Shown: positions 1 through 10,296 of the stretch, in pieces
How the letters are laid out: each line of letters opens with the position of its first letter
Numbering within the stretch: the first letter of the stretch is position 1
Assembly (NCBI RefSeq): GCF_001571065.1
Contig: NZ_BCSW01000008.1
Location: forward strand, 1 to 64,000
Direction: 5' to 3'
Length of the DNA stretch: 64,000 nucleotides
Origin: Dietzia cinnamea NBRC 102147
GTDB lineage: Bacteria > Actinomycetota > Actinomycetes > Mycobacteriales > Mycobacteriaceae
The notes under the pieces: model-generated
Databases searched by the model: none
What the model was told of the DNA's origin: nothing
The model's input: only the letters and a program-made list of their open reading frames with translations
Translations under genes and position numbers: made by a program

Positions 1-104
1 CGGGCGGACCGGGGGCCGGCGCGGCGAGCAGCGGCCGGCCGGGCCAGGCCAGCGGCGCGCAGCCGGCGGAACCGGCCGGGCCGCGCAGCCCGGGGGAGGC
101 GCGG
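1..104. other. Extremely GC-rich window edge, no gene recognised
   Basis: This short stretch lies downstream of the minus-strand GT87 gene. It is almost entirely G and C. I see no start, ribosome binding site, RNA gene or convincing terminator. It may be the end of a gene that lies mostly outside the window. Confidence 0.4.
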
Positions 105-1385
105 TCAGCGGGCTAGCGCGCGGTCCAGCACCACGGGCTGGCGGGGGTCGCCGCCCAGATCGGGCCGGCCCAGGCGGGCCGCCCGCAGCCCGAGCACCAC
201 CAGGAACACCAGCGCCCAGATGAGGTAGGCGTTGCCGACGAGGTGCTCGACCGGGCTCCAGCCCAGCTCGCGGCCCTCGCTGTTCGGCACCCACCACTGG
301 GGAGTCGCCAGGAAGATCACCACGCCGCTGGCGGCGAGGCCCAGCCAGAGGCGCTCGTCGCGGTCGCCCCGCCGCCCCGCACGGTCGGCCCACACCAGCG
401 CGAGCACGACCGCCGGCACCGCCCACACCCAGTGGTGGCCCCACGACACGGGCGAGCAGAACAGCGCGACGTGACCCACCGCCACCGCAGCGGCGACCTC
501 CTGACCAGACCGCAGCAGACGCCACGCGACCCACGCGATCCCCAACCCGATCGTCGCGGCCACGAGGAACCACACGATCGACGCGGCGGTGTCCTCGAGG
601 CCGAGCCGGTAGACGACGCCGTTCACCGACTGGTTGGAGGTGAACGCGAGGCCGCCGATCCGCTCGGGATCACGGATGGCGAAGCTCCAGTAGCGGGCGG
701 AGTCGTCAGGCGCGAGCAGGTGGCCGAGGCCGGTGAACGCCAGCGCGGACACCACCGCCGTGGCCAGCCCACGCCAGTCCCGCCGCAGGAAGAAGTACAG
801 CAGGAACACCGCGGGCGTGAGCTTGATGGCCATCGCCAGCCCGGTGAGCGTCCCGCCCCACCACCGCCCGCGGCCGAGGATGACATCGACCAGCACGAGC
901 GCCATGAGGAACACGTTGACCTGTCCGAACCCGATCGTCTCGCGGACCGGGCCGAACCATAGCGCCACCACCATGACGGCGGCCGTGAGCCACCACAGCT
1001 CGCGCGCCGGCCGCTCGCACGTGCGCGTGAGCACCAGCTGCACGACGAGCGCCAGCACCGCGATGGTCGCCAGCGTGACGAGCGCGGACGCCACCGGCAG
1101 CGGCACCAGCGTGAGCAGCGAGAAGATCTGCGCGGACAGCGGGGGATAGGTGAACGGCAGGTGCGCGCCCTGCGCGAGCTGCGGCAGTTCGCCGTACAGC
1201 TCGCCGCCGTCGCGGAACACCTGTCCGCCGACGCGGTAGACGTCGAGGTCGATGCGGTACGGCGGGATCTGTTGCAGGCCCGGGACGCCGACGGTGTGCA
1301 GCAGCGTGCCGACGGCGGCGAGGACGACGACGACGAGGCGACCGACCGCCGACGAGAGGTAGCGGTCGACCGCTCCGCCGGTCAC
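105..1385 (-). CDS. GT87 (DUF2029) polyprenyl-phosphate-mannose-type membrane mannosyltransferase
   Basis: This 426-residue protein has around ten hydrophobic segments and the acidic DLDVYR motif (residues 46-51) after the first span, which is typical of GT-C fold GT87 enzymes. In mycolic-acid bacteria this family includes the PimE-type and Rv2181-type alpha-1,2-mannosyltransferases. These use polyprenyl-phosphomannose on the outer face of the membrane to extend phosphatidylinositol mannosides and lipoarabinomannan. The GTG start overlaps the TGA of the CCA-adding enzyme gene upstream (GTGA), so the two are translationally coupled. The family call is firm. The acceptor cannot be read from sequence. 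Confidence 0.82.
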   Translation of the reverse strand: MTGGAVDRYLSSAVGRLVVVVLAAVGTLLHTVGVPGLQQIPPYRIDLDVYRVGGQVFRDGGELYGELPQLAQGAHLPFTYPPLSAQIFSLLTLVPLPVASALVTLATIAVLALVVQLVLTRTCERPARELWWLTAAVMVVALWFGPVRETIGFGQVNVFLMALVLVDVILGRGRWWGGTLTGLAMAIKLTPAVFLLYFFLRRDWRGLATAVVSALAFTGLGHLLAPDDSARYWSFAIRDPERIGGLAFTSNQSVNGVVYRLGLEDTAASIVWFLVAATIGLGIAWVAWRLLRSGQEVAAAVAVGHVALFCSPVSWGHHWVWAVPAVVLALVWADRAGRRGDRDERLWLGLAASGVVIFLATPQWWVPNSEGRELGWSPVEHLVGNAYLIWALVFLVVLGLRAARLGRPDLGGDPRQPVVLDRALAR

Positions 1386-3040
1386 GCCGGGTCGCCGTTC
1401 TGCCGGTCCGTGTCCGGTCCCCCGGCCGGCTGGTCCCCGCCGTTCTGCTCGGCCCACCACCGGAGGAGTTCGGCCTCGGCCTCGTCCCGGTCGAGCGGGC
1501 CGCGGTCCAGACGCAGTTCCTTGAGGAACGCCCACGCTCGGCCGACCTCGGGCCCGGGCTTGAGGCCGAGCAGACTCATGATCTCGTTGCCGTCGAGGTC
1601 GGGGCGGACCCGCGCGAGGTCCTCCTTCTCCTCGATCTCGGCGATCCGCCTCTCCAGCGAGTCGTAGTTGGCCTGCAGCTTGGCCGCGCGGCGCCTGTTG
1701 CGGGTGGTGCAGTCGGCGCGCACGAGCCGGTGCAGGCGGGGGAGCAGGTGACCGGCGTCGGAGACGTAGCGGCGCACGGCCGAGTCGGTCCACTGGCGCT
1801 CGCCGTACCCGTGGAAGCGCAGATGCAGGAACACCAGTCCCGAGACGTCCTCGATCATCTGCTTGGGGTACTTCAGGGCGCGCATGCGCTTGCGGACCAT
1901 CTTGGCGCCCACCACCTCGTGGTGGTGGAACGTCACGCCGCCGCCGGGCTTGGGCGCGCGGGTGGCCGGCTTGCCGATGTCGTGCAGCAGCGCCGCCCAG
2001 CGCAGGACGAGGTCGGGACCCTCCGGCTCGAGGTCGATGGCCTGCTTGAGCACGGTCAGCGAGTGCCAGTAGACGTCCTTGTGCTGCATGTGCTCGTCCC
2101 GCTCGAGCTTCATGCCGGGCACCTCGGGCAGCACGTGGTCGGCCAGGCCGGTCTCGCACAGCATGTTGATGCCGTCGATCGGGTAGTCGCCGAGAATCGT
2201 CTTGTCGAGCTCGGCCCGGACCCGCTCCGCGGTGATGCGGTCGATCTCCGCGGTCATCTCCGTCATCGCCCGGAACACGCGTGGCGCGAGGGTGAAGCCC
2301 AGCTGGGAGACGAAGCGGCACGCCCGCAGCATGCGCAGCGGGTCGTCGGCGAAGGACTGCTCGGGCGCGGCCGGGGTGTCGAGCACGCCGGCCAGAAGCG
2401 CGTCCATCCCGTTCAGCGGGTCGACGAACTCGTGCCGGCCGTCGGGGTGGAGACGCACCGCCATGGCGTTGACGGTGAAGTCGCGCCGCACGAGGTCCCC
2501 GTCGAGGGTGTCCCCGTAGACGACCTCGGGGTTGCGGGTGACCCCGTCGTAGGAGTCCGCGCGGAAGGTCGTGATCTCGATCTGCTGCTCGATCCCATCG
2601 CGGTCCCGCTTGACGGCGGACAGCGTGCCGAACTCGATCCCCGTGTCCCACACCGCGTCCGCGTAGCGGTCGAGGATCCCCCGGACCGCCTCCGGGCGGG
2701 CGTCGGTCGTGAAGTCCAGGTCCGTGCCGAGCCGCCCGAGCACGGCGTCGCGGACGCTGCCGCCCACCAGATACAGCTCGTGCCCGGCCTCACCGAACGC
2801 CGCCGCCAGCGGGGACAGCACGTCGGCGAGCTGGTTGAGGGTGGTCTGGGCACCGGCCAACAGCCGGACCCTGCGGGCCTCGACCTCCGCCGGATCGGGC
2901 CTGGCGCCGGGGCCGTCCTGCAGACCCGAGAACACCGCGGCATCGTGTCGGTCGGAGGCGGCACGATCGCCGGCGGCGCTGCGATCGGAGGTCGGTCTGC
3001 GGGCTGTCACGGCGCTGACTTTACCGAGTGGGCCCGACAT
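1382..3040 (-). CDS. cca: CCA tRNA nucleotidyltransferase (class II)
   Basis: This enzyme adds or repairs the 3' CCA end of tRNAs. The nucleotidyltransferase core has GGSVRD (residues 93-98) and the metal-binding DLD (107-109). It is followed by the RNA-binding region and an HD domain (LLHDIGKP, near residue 330). At 552 residues it is about 50 longer than the usual actinobacterial enzyme. The excess is a low-complexity N-terminus, so a start further in is possible. In mycobacteria the same gene (annotated pcnA, Rv3907c) sits beside the NUDIX-murJ block, as here. Poly(A) polymerase is the alternative within this family, but the HD domain and context favour CCA addition. Confidence 0.92.
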   Translation of the reverse strand: MSGPLGKVSAVTARRPTSDRSAAGDRAASDRHDAAVFSGLQDGPGARPDPAEVEARRVRLLAGAQTTLNQLADVLSPLAAAFGEAGHELYLVGGSVRDAVLGRLGTDLDFTTDARPEAVRGILDRYADAVWDTGIEFGTLSAVKRDRDGIEQQIEITTFRADSYDGVTRNPEVVYGDTLDGDLVRRDFTVNAMAVRLHPDGRHEFVDPLNGMDALLAGVLDTPAAPEQSFADDPLRMLRACRFVSQLGFTLAPRVFRAMTEMTAEIDRITAERVRAELDKTILGDYPIDGINMLCETGLADHVLPEVPGMKLERDEHMQHKDVYWHSLTVLKQAIDLEPEGPDLVLRWAALLHDIGKPATRAPKPGGGVTFHHHEVVGAKMVRKRMRALKYPKQMIEDVSGLVFLHLRFHGYGERQWTDSAVRRYVSDAGHLLPRLHRLVRADCTTRNRRRAAKLQANYDSLERRIAEIEEKEDLARVRPDLDGNEIMSLLGLKPGPEVGRAWAFLKELRLDRGPLDRDEAEAELLRWWAEQNGGDQPAGGPDTDRQNGDPA

Positions 3041-3085
3041 CCCCCGGCCGGGCGGAGAACCGGCGCTGGCGACCCGCCGCGGGTC

Positions 3086-3418
3086 TCAGTCGTCCGCCAC
3101 GGCCGTCTTGGACCACAGCGGCTCGACCGCCTCGACCTCCGGCGGCCCGCTCAGCAGGTCCCCCGACTCCTCGAGATACCGCAGGTAGGCCGGGTTGCCG
3201 AGGAACTCCTGCGCGGCGGCCGCGTCCCGGTAGTGCTGGAACACCACCATCACGTCCGGGTCCACGTACGAGGCGCACAGGACGTAGGCGCGATGCCCGT
3301 CGTTGGCCTGTACCGCCCCGGGCATGTGCCGACGCCACGCCTCGATCAGATCCTCGCGACGGCCCGGCTTGGCCCGGTGTCGCAGGACCAGGGCGTGCGC
3401 GGGCGGGCCAGAGCTCAT
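3086..3418 (-). CDS. Antibiotic biosynthesis monooxygenase (ABM) domain protein
   Basis: This 110-residue protein has the ABM/dimeric alpha-beta barrel pattern: a beta strand at HALVLRHRAKPG, an arginine-rich helix (REDLIEAWRRHM), then CASYVDPDVMVVFQHYRD and a helix ending in LRYLEES. Such proteins are small cofactor-free monooxygenases or related dimeric enzymes, often acting on quinols or aromatic compounds. The gene stands alone, 45 bp downstream of the cca start and divergent from the secreted protein gene at 3510. The substrate is unknown. Confidence 0.65.
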   Translation of the reverse strand: MSSGPPAHALVLRHRAKPGRREDLIEAWRRHMPGAVQANDGHRAYVLCASYVDPDVMVVFQHYRDAAAAQEFLGNPAYLRYLEESGDLLSGPPEVEAVEPLWSKTAVADD

Positions 3419-3509
3419 ACAGCGGACTCTAGCCGCGCCCGGGTCGCCGGTCCCGCCTCACGTGGCGCCCACCCCGACACCCTGTGCCCTGTGACAGGAG
3501 TGACTTAGA

Positions 3510-4376
3510 GTGACGGGCGTGTCTCGTCGTCGCCGCCCCTGTCCACGCCTGTCACCCACCCGTCGGACCGGCGCCCCGGCCGCCGTCACCCTCGCGGCGG
3601 TGGCGGCCCTGACCGGCGCGGCGGCCACCCTGACCGCGGTCGTCCCCGGGACCGTCCCCACGGCGGCCGCACAGTCCGCCGGCGGCGTCGACACCTCCAC
3701 CGCCCTGGGCTTCACCACCGCCCCGCGACCCACGGCCCCGCCGCCCGCCGACCCCGCACGCCCGCAGGTCCTGCGCGTCCAGCCCGTGGAGGGCCGCAAG
3801 GTCCTCGCCGACGTGTGGTCGCCGGCCATGAACAAGGCGGTGCCGACGTTCGTCCTCCTCCCGCCGAGCGCGCGCCCGGCGCCGCTGCTGCTGCTGCTCA
3901 ACGGCGTCGGCGGCGGCGAGGACCACGTCGGCTGGGCCTACCACACCGACTACCAGGACTTCTTCGCCGACAAGCACGTCCTCGTCGCCAGCCCCGAGGG
4001 CGGCCGGTTCAGCCTCTACACCGACTGGCAGCGACCCGACCCCGTCCTCGGCGTCAACCGCTGGCACACCTTCCTCGACTCCGAGCTGCCCGCCGCGCTC
4101 GCCGAGCGACTCCGCGGCACCGCCCTCTATCTCGCCTCCGCACCGGGCAACCCCGGCCCCGACGACGCCGCGGAGTTCGGTTCGGCGACCCTCGCGATCG
4201 GCGCCCCCACCGAGCTCGCCGCCGACCTGGGGACCCGCCACATGGCCGCCGCGCTGCGGGCCGGCGGCGTGCCGTTCACCTACGACCGCTATCCCAGCGG
4301 CGCGCACACCTTCGGCCTGTTCTCCCGCGAGCTGCGCGACTCGTGGCGGGTCGTCGGGCCGGCGCTCGGGGCCTGA
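3510..4376 (+). CDS. Secreted antigen-85/mycolyltransferase-like protein lacking the nucleophile segment
   Basis: This 288-residue protein has a Sec-type signal region (about residues 22-54, ending near TAAAQS) and a proline-rich linker. Its alpha/beta-hydrolase N-terminal half matches mycolyltransferases: NGVGGGEDHVGW (131-142), ASPEGGRFSLYTDW (160-173) and a WHTFLDSELP segment (185-194). In active homologues the next segment carries the GxSMGG nucleophile elbow. Here residue 200 runs straight into RGTALYLASAPGNPGP (202-217), which belongs to the far side of that region. The C-terminal SGAHTF (263-268) keeps the position of the catalytic His. Family length is about 340-370. The start is GTG, with GGAG at 3497-3500. 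This looks like an in-frame internal deletion, so the product is probably catalytically dead or repurposed. Confidence 0.62.
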   Translation: MTGVSRRRRPCPRLSPTRRTGAPAAVTLAAVAALTGAAATLTAVVPGTVPTAAAQSAGGVDTSTALGFTTAPRPTAPPPADPARPQVLRVQPVEGRKVLADVWSPAMNKAVPTFVLLPPSARPAPLLLLLNGVGGGEDHVGWAYHTDYQDFFADKHVLVASPEGGRFSLYTDWQRPDPVLGVNRWHTFLDSELPAALAERLRGTALYLASAPGNPGPDDAAEFGSATLAIGAPTELAADLGTRHMAAALRAGGVPFTYDRYPSGAHTFGLFSRELRDSWRVVGPALGA

Positions 4377-4445
4377 CCGCGCGCGGCCCGGCGACGGCAC
4401 GCCGTGGATTCCGGTCAAGTCACCCCCGGCCGGTAGCATCGATGG

Positions 4446-5732
4446 GTGTCCGAAGCCGATCGTCCCGCCGACCCGCGCGCCAACGCGCCGCGGCGTCGTC
4501 GTGCGCGTCGGCCGGCCGGACCCGGCACCCCTGGACGTGAATCCGCAGGTCATCGGTCGGATCGGACCGGAGCGAAGGGCTCCGACGGGCAGCGGTCCGG
4601 GCAGGGCGACGCCCAGAAATCAGCCCCGCAGAAGCCCTCCGGCGGTGCCGGCGGCGCGTCGGGCCCGAAGGCCGCCCACGGGGGACAGTCCGGGGCCCCC
4701 GACGACGGCCAGCACCGCCAGGGCCGGCGACGCCGTCGCGGGGGCCGCGGACGACGCGGCGGCCGGGGGCAGGGCCGCGCGGCCGAGGCCCAGAAGCAGC
4801 AGAGCGCCGACACCACCCACACGGTGAAGTCCGGCGACGGCACCGCCGGCGCGACCTCACGCCAGGCGCCCCGCCACCCACGCGCCTCCACCCGGTCCCG
4901 ATCCGGTGGGGGACAGGCGGCCTCGGCCAACACCACCCGCACGTCGCCGCCCGCGAAGGCCGGCGGCAAGGGCGGGTCCAAGACCGGCGGTAAGACGGCC
5001 GCCAAGAACGCGCCCAAGACCGGCGCCAAGCCGGGCGCCCAGGGCGGCAAGGGCGGCGCCAAGAACGCCCGCGGCGGCCGCGGGGGAGCGCGCCATCCCC
5101 GCGGGGGCCAGCGCCTCAAGACCGTGCTGGAGACCTCGGCCGGCGGGCTGGTCGTGCGCGGTCTCGAGCGCGCCGCGAGCGGGCCCGAGCCGGACCTGTC
5201 CCGGCTCGAGGTGGCGCTCATCGGTCGCCTCGACCGGCGCGGGCGCATGCTGTGGTCCATGCCCAAGGGGCACATCGAGCCGGGCGAGACCGTCGAGGAG
5301 ACGGCCCGGCGCGAGGTGCTCGAGGAGACCGGCGTCGACGGCACGGTCCTGGCGGCGCTGGGCACCATCGACTACTGGTTCGTGGCCGAGGGCCGACGCA
5401 TCCACAAGACCGTCCACCACCACCTCATCCGCTACGACCACGGCGACCTGTGCGACGAGGACCCCGAGATCACCGAGGTCGCGTGGGTGCCGTTCGACGA
5501 CCTGCCCCGCCGCCTGGCCTATCCGGACGAGCGGCGGCTGGTCGAGGCCGCCCGCACCCTGTTGCCGCAGCTCGCCCGCGCCGAGGCCGCAGGCGACAAC
5601 CCTCCGCCCGCCGACGCGCAGGTGGTGGACCCGTCCCGCCGGGCCGACGGTCCGGAGCCGGTCCGCCGCAGTCACGCCCCGGGTTCCGCAGCCGCGCCCC
5701 GCGACGACTCCCCGGAGGAGTCAGGGCCGTGA
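4446..5732 (+). CDS. NUDIX hydrolase (MutT4-like) with long basic RG-rich N-terminal extension
   Basis: The C-terminal half is a NUDIX hydrolase with a complete Nudix box at residues 275-297 ([20 protein letters not shown] then TGV). Its position matches mycobacterial Rv3908 (MutT4), upstream of the DUF6049 and murJ genes. About 220 residues precede it. They are low complexity, rich in Arg, Lys, Gly, Ala and Pro, and include [18 protein letters not shown] near residues 94-111 and repeated KxGGK segments. MutT4 itself is only about 250 residues. The GTG start at 4446 begins this extension. The following gene overlaps by four bases (GTGA). The substrate is not determined; sanitation of oxidised nucleotides is only a family possibility. 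Confidence 0.85.
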   Translation: MSEADRPADPRANAPRRRRARRPAGPGTPGRESAGHRSDRTGAKGSDGQRSGQGDAQKSAPQKPSGGAGGASGPKAAHGGQSGAPDDGQHRQGRRRRRGGRGRRGGRGQGRAAEAQKQQSADTTHTVKSGDGTAGATSRQAPRHPRASTRSRSGGGQAASANTTRTSPPAKAGGKGGSKTGGKTAAKNAPKTGAKPGAQGGKGGAKNARGGRGGARHPRGGQRLKTVLETSAGGLVVRGLERAASGPEPDLSRLEVALIGRLDRRGRMLWSMPKGHIEPGETVEETARREVLEETGVDGTVLAALGTIDYWFVAEGRRIHKTVHHHLIRYDHGDLCDEDPEITEVAWVPFDDLPRRLAYPDERRLVEAARTLLPQLARAEAAGDNPPPADAQVVDPSRRADGPEPVRRSHAPGSAAAPRDDSPEESGP

Positions 5733-8335
5733 TCGGGCGGCCGGTTGGGCGTGCAGTCCGGGCGGTCGTCCCGACGGCGTTGTGCGCGGCACTGGCGATC
5801 GGACCGGGCTGGGGCGTCGGCACCGCGTGGGGCCCGGCCGCGGCCCGCGCGATCACCCCCGAGCAGGCCTCGGCCGCCGGCTACATCCCCGATCCGGCCC
5901 CCGCACTGGCCAGGATCAGCATCGACGAGCTCACCCCTCGGGTCCTCGACGGCGCGAACGACCCGGCGGGCGCCGGGGGCGGGGGAGGGGCCGCCGTCGG
6001 CACCGAGGCCGGCGTCCCGGTCGTCACGGTGTCGGGGACCATCACCAACGTCGGCGACACCCCGCTCGAGGCGGTCGACGTGCGCCTGCAGCGCGGGCCG
6101 CGGTCCGCCGACGCCGAGTCGGTGCGCGAACCGCTGGTGTGGTCGGAACCGTCGTTCGGGGTGCGCGGCGAGTTCGTCCGCGTGGCGGAGGCCGTGCCGC
6201 CGGGCGCGTCGGTGACGTACCGGGTCTCCATGCCCGCGCGCGCCGTGCCCGGTGATCCGGGTCCCGACCTGCAGCTCACCGAGCCCGGCGTCTACCCGCT
6301 GCTCGTCAACGTCAACGGCACGCCCGCGGGCGGATCCCCCGCGCGCCTCGACGACGCCCGCACCCTGTTGCCCGTGCTGGAGGCGCCGCGGCCGGCGACC
6401 GTGCCGGGGGTCGACGACGACGAGGTGGTCGACCCCTCGCCGGCGGACGAGCAGCGTCCGGCGCCGGTCCCGCTGACGGTGCTGTGGCCGCTGGCCTCGT
6501 CACCGACGCGGGTCGCGGCGGTGCCCGGTGTCGAGGGTCCCGATCCCGTGGTGATGCTGACCGACGATTCCCTCCTGCGGGAGCTGTCGGACTCCGGTCG
6601 CCTCACCGGTCTGGTCCGCGCGGCCGACGAGGCGTTCGACGGACCCGGGGGTCAGGAGCTGCGGCGTTCGATGTGTCTGGCGGTGGATCCGTCGCTCCTG
6701 GGGACCGTGTCCGAGATCGCGGGCGGCCGCCCCATCGTGATCTCCGACGACGCCGGATCCGATCGCACGGGTGACTCCTCCGCGCGTGGCGCCAGGGTCC
6801 GCGGCGGTGGCGATGACGACTCCGGGTCCGGCGGCGCCACGACGCGCCCGGCCGATCCGGAGGCCGTCGCCGCGGACGCCACGCGCTGGTTGGACGAGCT
6901 GCGCGCCTTGGCCGACGGCGCGTGCGTGGTGAGCCTCCCGGCCGCGCAGGCGGGTCTCGAGTCCGTCGCGGCGGTCGGGTCCACCGACCTCACGCGTGCG
7001 GCACTCGACAACGCGGGCTCCGTCGAGCGGATCCTCGGGGTGGCGCCCGTCCCCGACGTCGTCGTGCCCGCCTCGGGCACCCTGGCGCCGGGCACCGCCG
7101 AGGCCCTCGCCCCGCAGGGCGGTGGCGCGGGCAGCGCCGTGGTGGCCGCGCCGTCCACCCGCACCGACACCGGCCTCGTGCCGCCCCCCGGGGTCGTGGG
7201 CCTGGCCGGCACGGCGGCCGGGCGCGCGCTGACCTACTCCGCGACGATCGGCTCGGCCCTGGCCGCGACCGGCGACGTGCCGGAGAACCCGCGCTACTCG
7301 GACCCGGCCACCCGGTACTGGCTCACGGCCGACTCGCCGGCAGCCCGGCTCCAGGACGCCCGCGCGGCCCTCCTCGCGCCGGTGGTGGACGCGATCGACG
7401 CGGCGGGTGGCCCGGGGGACACCACGGCGGACGCTCAGGGCGTCCTCGCCGTGCCGCCCCAGGTGTGGACCGTCGACGGGGAATCGGCCGGCTCCCTGCT
7501 CGAGTCGCTCGGCGCCCAGCTGGCGGCCGGCCGCATGCGGGCGCTCCCGCTCACCGAACGCCTCACCGGCCCCGTGACCGTCCCCGACGGGACCCTCGCC
7601 CCGGATCCGACGGGCGCGGTCGACCCCGGCGCGCCCGACCCTGCCGACGCGGACCGGCGCATCGCCACCGCCCTCGAGGCCGTCGGCACGCTCCGCTCGT
7701 TGGTCGACACCTCCGATCCGACCTCCGCGGGCGCCCAGGATCACCTCGACCCGATGGTCACCGACGCGCTGCGGGTCCTCTCGGAGACCGGGCGGCGGGC
7801 CGGCGGCGACGGTGTGGACCCCGGATCCGGGACCGGCGAGGACGCACTGGCCCGGTCCGCCGCGCGACTCGACCGGCTCGAGGAGACGGTGAGCGCCTCC
7901 CTCGACCGCGTCGACCTCCTGCCGCCGGGCAGCGTCTTCACGATGGCCAGCCCCAACAGCCCGCTCCTGCTCGTGACGCGCAACGCCCTGCCGTTCCCGG
8001 TCCGCGTCGGCGTGACGGTGACCGCCCCGGAGGACATCCGGGTGGACCCGGTGGGGGTCGTCCAGATCCCGGCGAGCGGATCGCGCACCCTGCAGGTGCC
8101 CACCCAGTCCGACGCCGAGGGCGGCACCCGGCACGCCGTGACCTTCATGCTCACCGGTCCCGACGGCCGACCGCTGTCGGAGCCGGTGGAACTGTCCGTC
8201 CAGACCGGCGGGTACCCGGTCGCGCAGGCGTTCGCGTTGGCCGCGGCGGCGCTCGCCCTCGTCCTCGGGGGTCGGCGCTACCTGCGCTACCGTCGGGGCA
8301 TCCTCGACCCCGCGGACGAAGGGCACCGACCGTGA
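5729..8335 (+). CDS. DUF6049 family secreted/membrane-anchored envelope protein (Rv3909-like)
   Basis: This 868-residue protein has an N-terminal signal region ending near AAARA, a large extracytoplasmic part, and one C-terminal transmembrane segment (about [15 protein letters not shown]) followed by an RRYLRYRR anchor. Two beta-rich stretches, one near residues 90-190 and one before the C-terminal span, resemble immunoglobulin-like or CARDB-like modules. The GTG start at 5729 overlaps the upstream TGA and has CGGAGGAG at 5712-5719. The murJ start overlaps its own stop in the same way. Gene order matches Rv3908-Rv3909-Rv3910 of M. tuberculosis, so a role beside MurJ at the cell envelope is inferred. 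No biochemical function is known to me. Confidence 0.8.
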   Translation: MIGRPVGRAVRAVVPTALCAALAIGPGWGVGTAWGPAAARAITPEQASAAGYIPDPAPALARISIDELTPRVLDGANDPAGAGGGGGAAVGTEAGVPVVTVSGTITNVGDTPLEAVDVRLQRGPRSADAESVREPLVWSEPSFGVRGEFVRVAEAVPPGASVTYRVSMPARAVPGDPGPDLQLTEPGVYPLLVNVNGTPAGGSPARLDDARTLLPVLEAPRPATVPGVDDDEVVDPSPADEQRPAPVPLTVLWPLASSPTRVAAVPGVEGPDPVVMLTDDSLLRELSDSGRLTGLVRAADEAFDGPGGQELRRSMCLAVDPSLLGTVSEIAGGRPIVISDDAGSDRTGDSSARGARVRGGGDDDSGSGGATTRPADPEAVAADATRWLDELRALADGACVVSLPAAQAGLESVAAVGSTDLTRAALDNAGSVERILGVAPVPDVVVPASGTLAPGTAEALAPQGGGAGSAVVAAPSTRTDTGLVPPPGVVGLAGTAAGRALTYSATIGSALAATGDVPENPRYSDPATRYWLTADSPAARLQDARAALLAPVVDAIDAAGGPGDTTADAQGVLAVPPQVWTVDGESAGSLLESLGAQLAAGRMRALPLTERLTGPVTVPDGTLAPDPTGAVDPGAPDPADADRRIATALEAVGTLRSLVDTSDPTSAGAQDHLDPMVTDALRVLSETGRRAGGDGVDPGSGTGEDALARSAARLDRLEETVSASLDRVDLLPPGSVFTMASPNSPLLLVTRNALPFPVRVGVTVTAPEDIRVDPVGVVQIPASGSRTLQVPTQSDAEGGTRHAVTFMLTGPDGRPLSEPVELSVQTGGYPVAQAFALAAAALALVLGGRRYLRYRRGILDPADEGHRP

Positions 8336-10209
8336 ACGACGAGCAGGGGTCCACCGGACCCGAACTGCGCAGACCGGATCCCGGCCTCAGGGCCAGGCGG
8401 CGTGAGTCGGGCAGCTGCGTGCTGCCCGGCCCGGCGTCGCCGCCGCCGGTCGCCGACTCGTTCGTCCCCGACGCGATCCCGACCCCCGCGATGACGGCCG
8501 CCTCCGTGAGCGCGGCGACCCCGGCTGCCGGCGCGTCCACGGACGGGTCCTCCGAGTCCCGCTCCGGGGGCGGGACCGGGGGCCGCACGCGCGACTCGTC
8601 CGACGCGTCCGTGATGCGGTCGACGGGCTCGATGGCCGTGGCCAACCTCGCGAGCCGTATCACCGGCTTCGTCCGGATGATCCTCATCCTCACCGTGCTG
8701 GGCCCCGCGGTCGCGTCGGCGTTCAACACCGCCAACACGCTGCCCAACATGATCACCGAGCTCGTGCTGGGTTCGGTGCTCACGGCCATGTTCATGCCGC
8801 TGCTGGCCAAGGCGGCGCAGGAGGACGCGGACGGGGGAGTGTCCTTCATCCGCCGCCTGCTCACCGTCACCTCGGCGCTCGCGCTCGGCGCGACGGTGCT
8901 CGCCGTGGCGTGCGCGCCGCTGCTCACCGAACTCAACCTCGGCGACGGCGAGGTCAACACCGACCTGGCCACCGCGTTCGCGTTCCTGCTGCTTCCGCAG
9001 ATCTTCTTCTACGGCGTGTTCTCCGTGATGCTGGCGGTGCTCAACTACAACGGCGTCTTCCGGCCCGGCGCGTGGGCGCCGGTGTGGAACAACGTCGTCG
9101 CGATCGCCACGCTCGCCCTGTTCGCGGTGGTGGGCAGCGGTATCGACCCTGCGGCGCCGGTCAACCTGCTCAGCGGCCCGATCCTGCTGCTCGGTCTGGG
9201 CACGACGCTCGGCGTGGTCGTCCAGGCCGCCGTCCTCGTCCCCGCGCTGCGCCGCGCCGGTGTCGACCTGCGCCCGCAGTGGGGGCTCGACCCGCGGATC
9301 AAGCAGTTCGGCGGGCACGCGCTGGCCGGCGTGACGTACGTGCTCATCTCGCAGGTCGGTCTGGTCATGACCAACCGCATCGGCGCCGCCGCCGACGAGG
9401 CCGCCATCGCGATCTACCAGACCTATTGGCTGCTGCTGCAGGTCCCGTACGGGATCATCGGCGTCACGCTGCTCACGGCGATCAACCCCCGCCTCGCGGA
9501 CAACGGCGTCGCCGGCCGGAACGACGCGGTCGTGCGCGACATCTCGCTGGGGACCCGGCTGTCCCTGTTCGGCCTCCTGCCGATCATCGCCTTCATGACG
9601 GCGTTCGGACCGACCATCGCCACGGGCCTGTTCCGCTACGGCAACTTCGACGCCGAAAGCGCCCGGGTCCTCGGCCTCACCGTGGCCGCCGGCGCGTTCA
9701 CCCTGGTGCCCTACGCGATCGTGCTCCTGCAGCAGCGCGTCTTCTACGCCCGTGAGGACTACTGGACGCCCACGGTGATGATCCTCGCGATCACCGTCGT
9801 CCGGGTCGTCCTCTCGCTCCTCGTCCCCGCGGTCGCGGACGAGCGCTCGCACGTGGTGATCGGCCTCGCCCTGGCCAACGGCATCGGCTGGGTCGTCGGC
9901 GCGGTGGCCGGGTACGTCCTGCTCCGCTCGAAGCTCGGGTCGTTGCGCGGCCGGGAAACCCTCCGGTCCGCCGCGTGGACGCTCGGCGCCTCGGTCGCCG
10001 GCGCCCTGGTGGCCCTCGCGGTGGACACGGTGCTGCCGATGGACGCGCTCACCGACGCCGTCGGCAGCATCGGCTACGTGCTCCGCGCGGCGCTCGCCGG
10101 TGTCCTCACCCTCGCGGTCACCGGGCTGGTCCTGTCGAGATCCCGTCTGCCGGAACTGGACTCCATCACCCCCGTTCTCCGCGGCCTCGTGGGGCGTCTG
10201 AGGCGATAG
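8332..10209 (+). CDS. murJ: Lipid II flippase MurJ (MviN family)
   Basis: This is a 625-residue polytopic protein of the MOP exporter superfamily, with about 14 hydrophobic segments after a disordered N-terminus of some 95 residues. The MVF-type opening is seen at SMAVANLASRITGFVRM, and the conserved NTANTLPNMITELVLGSVL follows. MurJ moves lipid II across the membrane for peptidoglycan synthesis. Mycobacterial MviN (Rv3910) is one long protein with a fused C-terminal pseudokinase. Here the flippase stops after the last spans (LRGLVGRLRR) and the pseudokinase is a separate gene 87 bp downstream. The GTG start overlaps the DUF6049 stop. Confidence 0.93.
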   Translation: MNDEQGSTGPELRRPDPGLRARRRESGSCVLPGPASPPPVADSFVPDAIPTPAMTAASVSAATPAAGASTDGSSESRSGGGTGGRTRDSSDASVMRSTGSMAVANLASRITGFVRMILILTVLGPAVASAFNTANTLPNMITELVLGSVLTAMFMPLLAKAAQEDADGGVSFIRRLLTVTSALALGATVLAVACAPLLTELNLGDGEVNTDLATAFAFLLLPQIFFYGVFSVMLAVLNYNGVFRPGAWAPVWNNVVAIATLALFAVVGSGIDPAAPVNLLSGPILLLGLGTTLGVVVQAAVLVPALRRAGVDLRPQWGLDPRIKQFGGHALAGVTYVLISQVGLVMTNRIGAAADEAAIAIYQTYWLLLQVPYGIIGVTLLTAINPRLADNGVAGRNDAVVRDISLGTRLSLFGLLPIIAFMTAFGPTIATGLFRYGNFDAESARVLGLTVAAGAFTLVPYAIVLLQQRVFYAREDYWTPTVMILAITVVRVVLSLLVPAVADERSHVVIGLALANGIGWVVGAVAGYVLLRSKLGSLRGRETLRSAAWTLGASVAGALVALAVDTVLPMDALTDAVGSIGYVLRAALAGVLTLAVTGLVLSRSRLPELDSITPVLRGLVGRLRR

Positions 10210-10296
10210 TCGATTCCCCGGGCGGGCGGTACGTACACTCGAGGGGTCACGAGCGGCCGACGGGAGGCCGGGCGCACCAGGCGAGGAGGACAGCGG

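Noticed and set aside
105-2651. 848-residue minus-strand frame spanning the GT87 and cca genes
   Set aside because: Only the part after the GTG at 1385 is protein-like; the rest is the cca gene read in another frame.
1730-3508. 592-residue plus-strand frame opposite cca
   Set aside because: It is an antisense shadow of a well-supported gene, typical of very GC-rich DNA.
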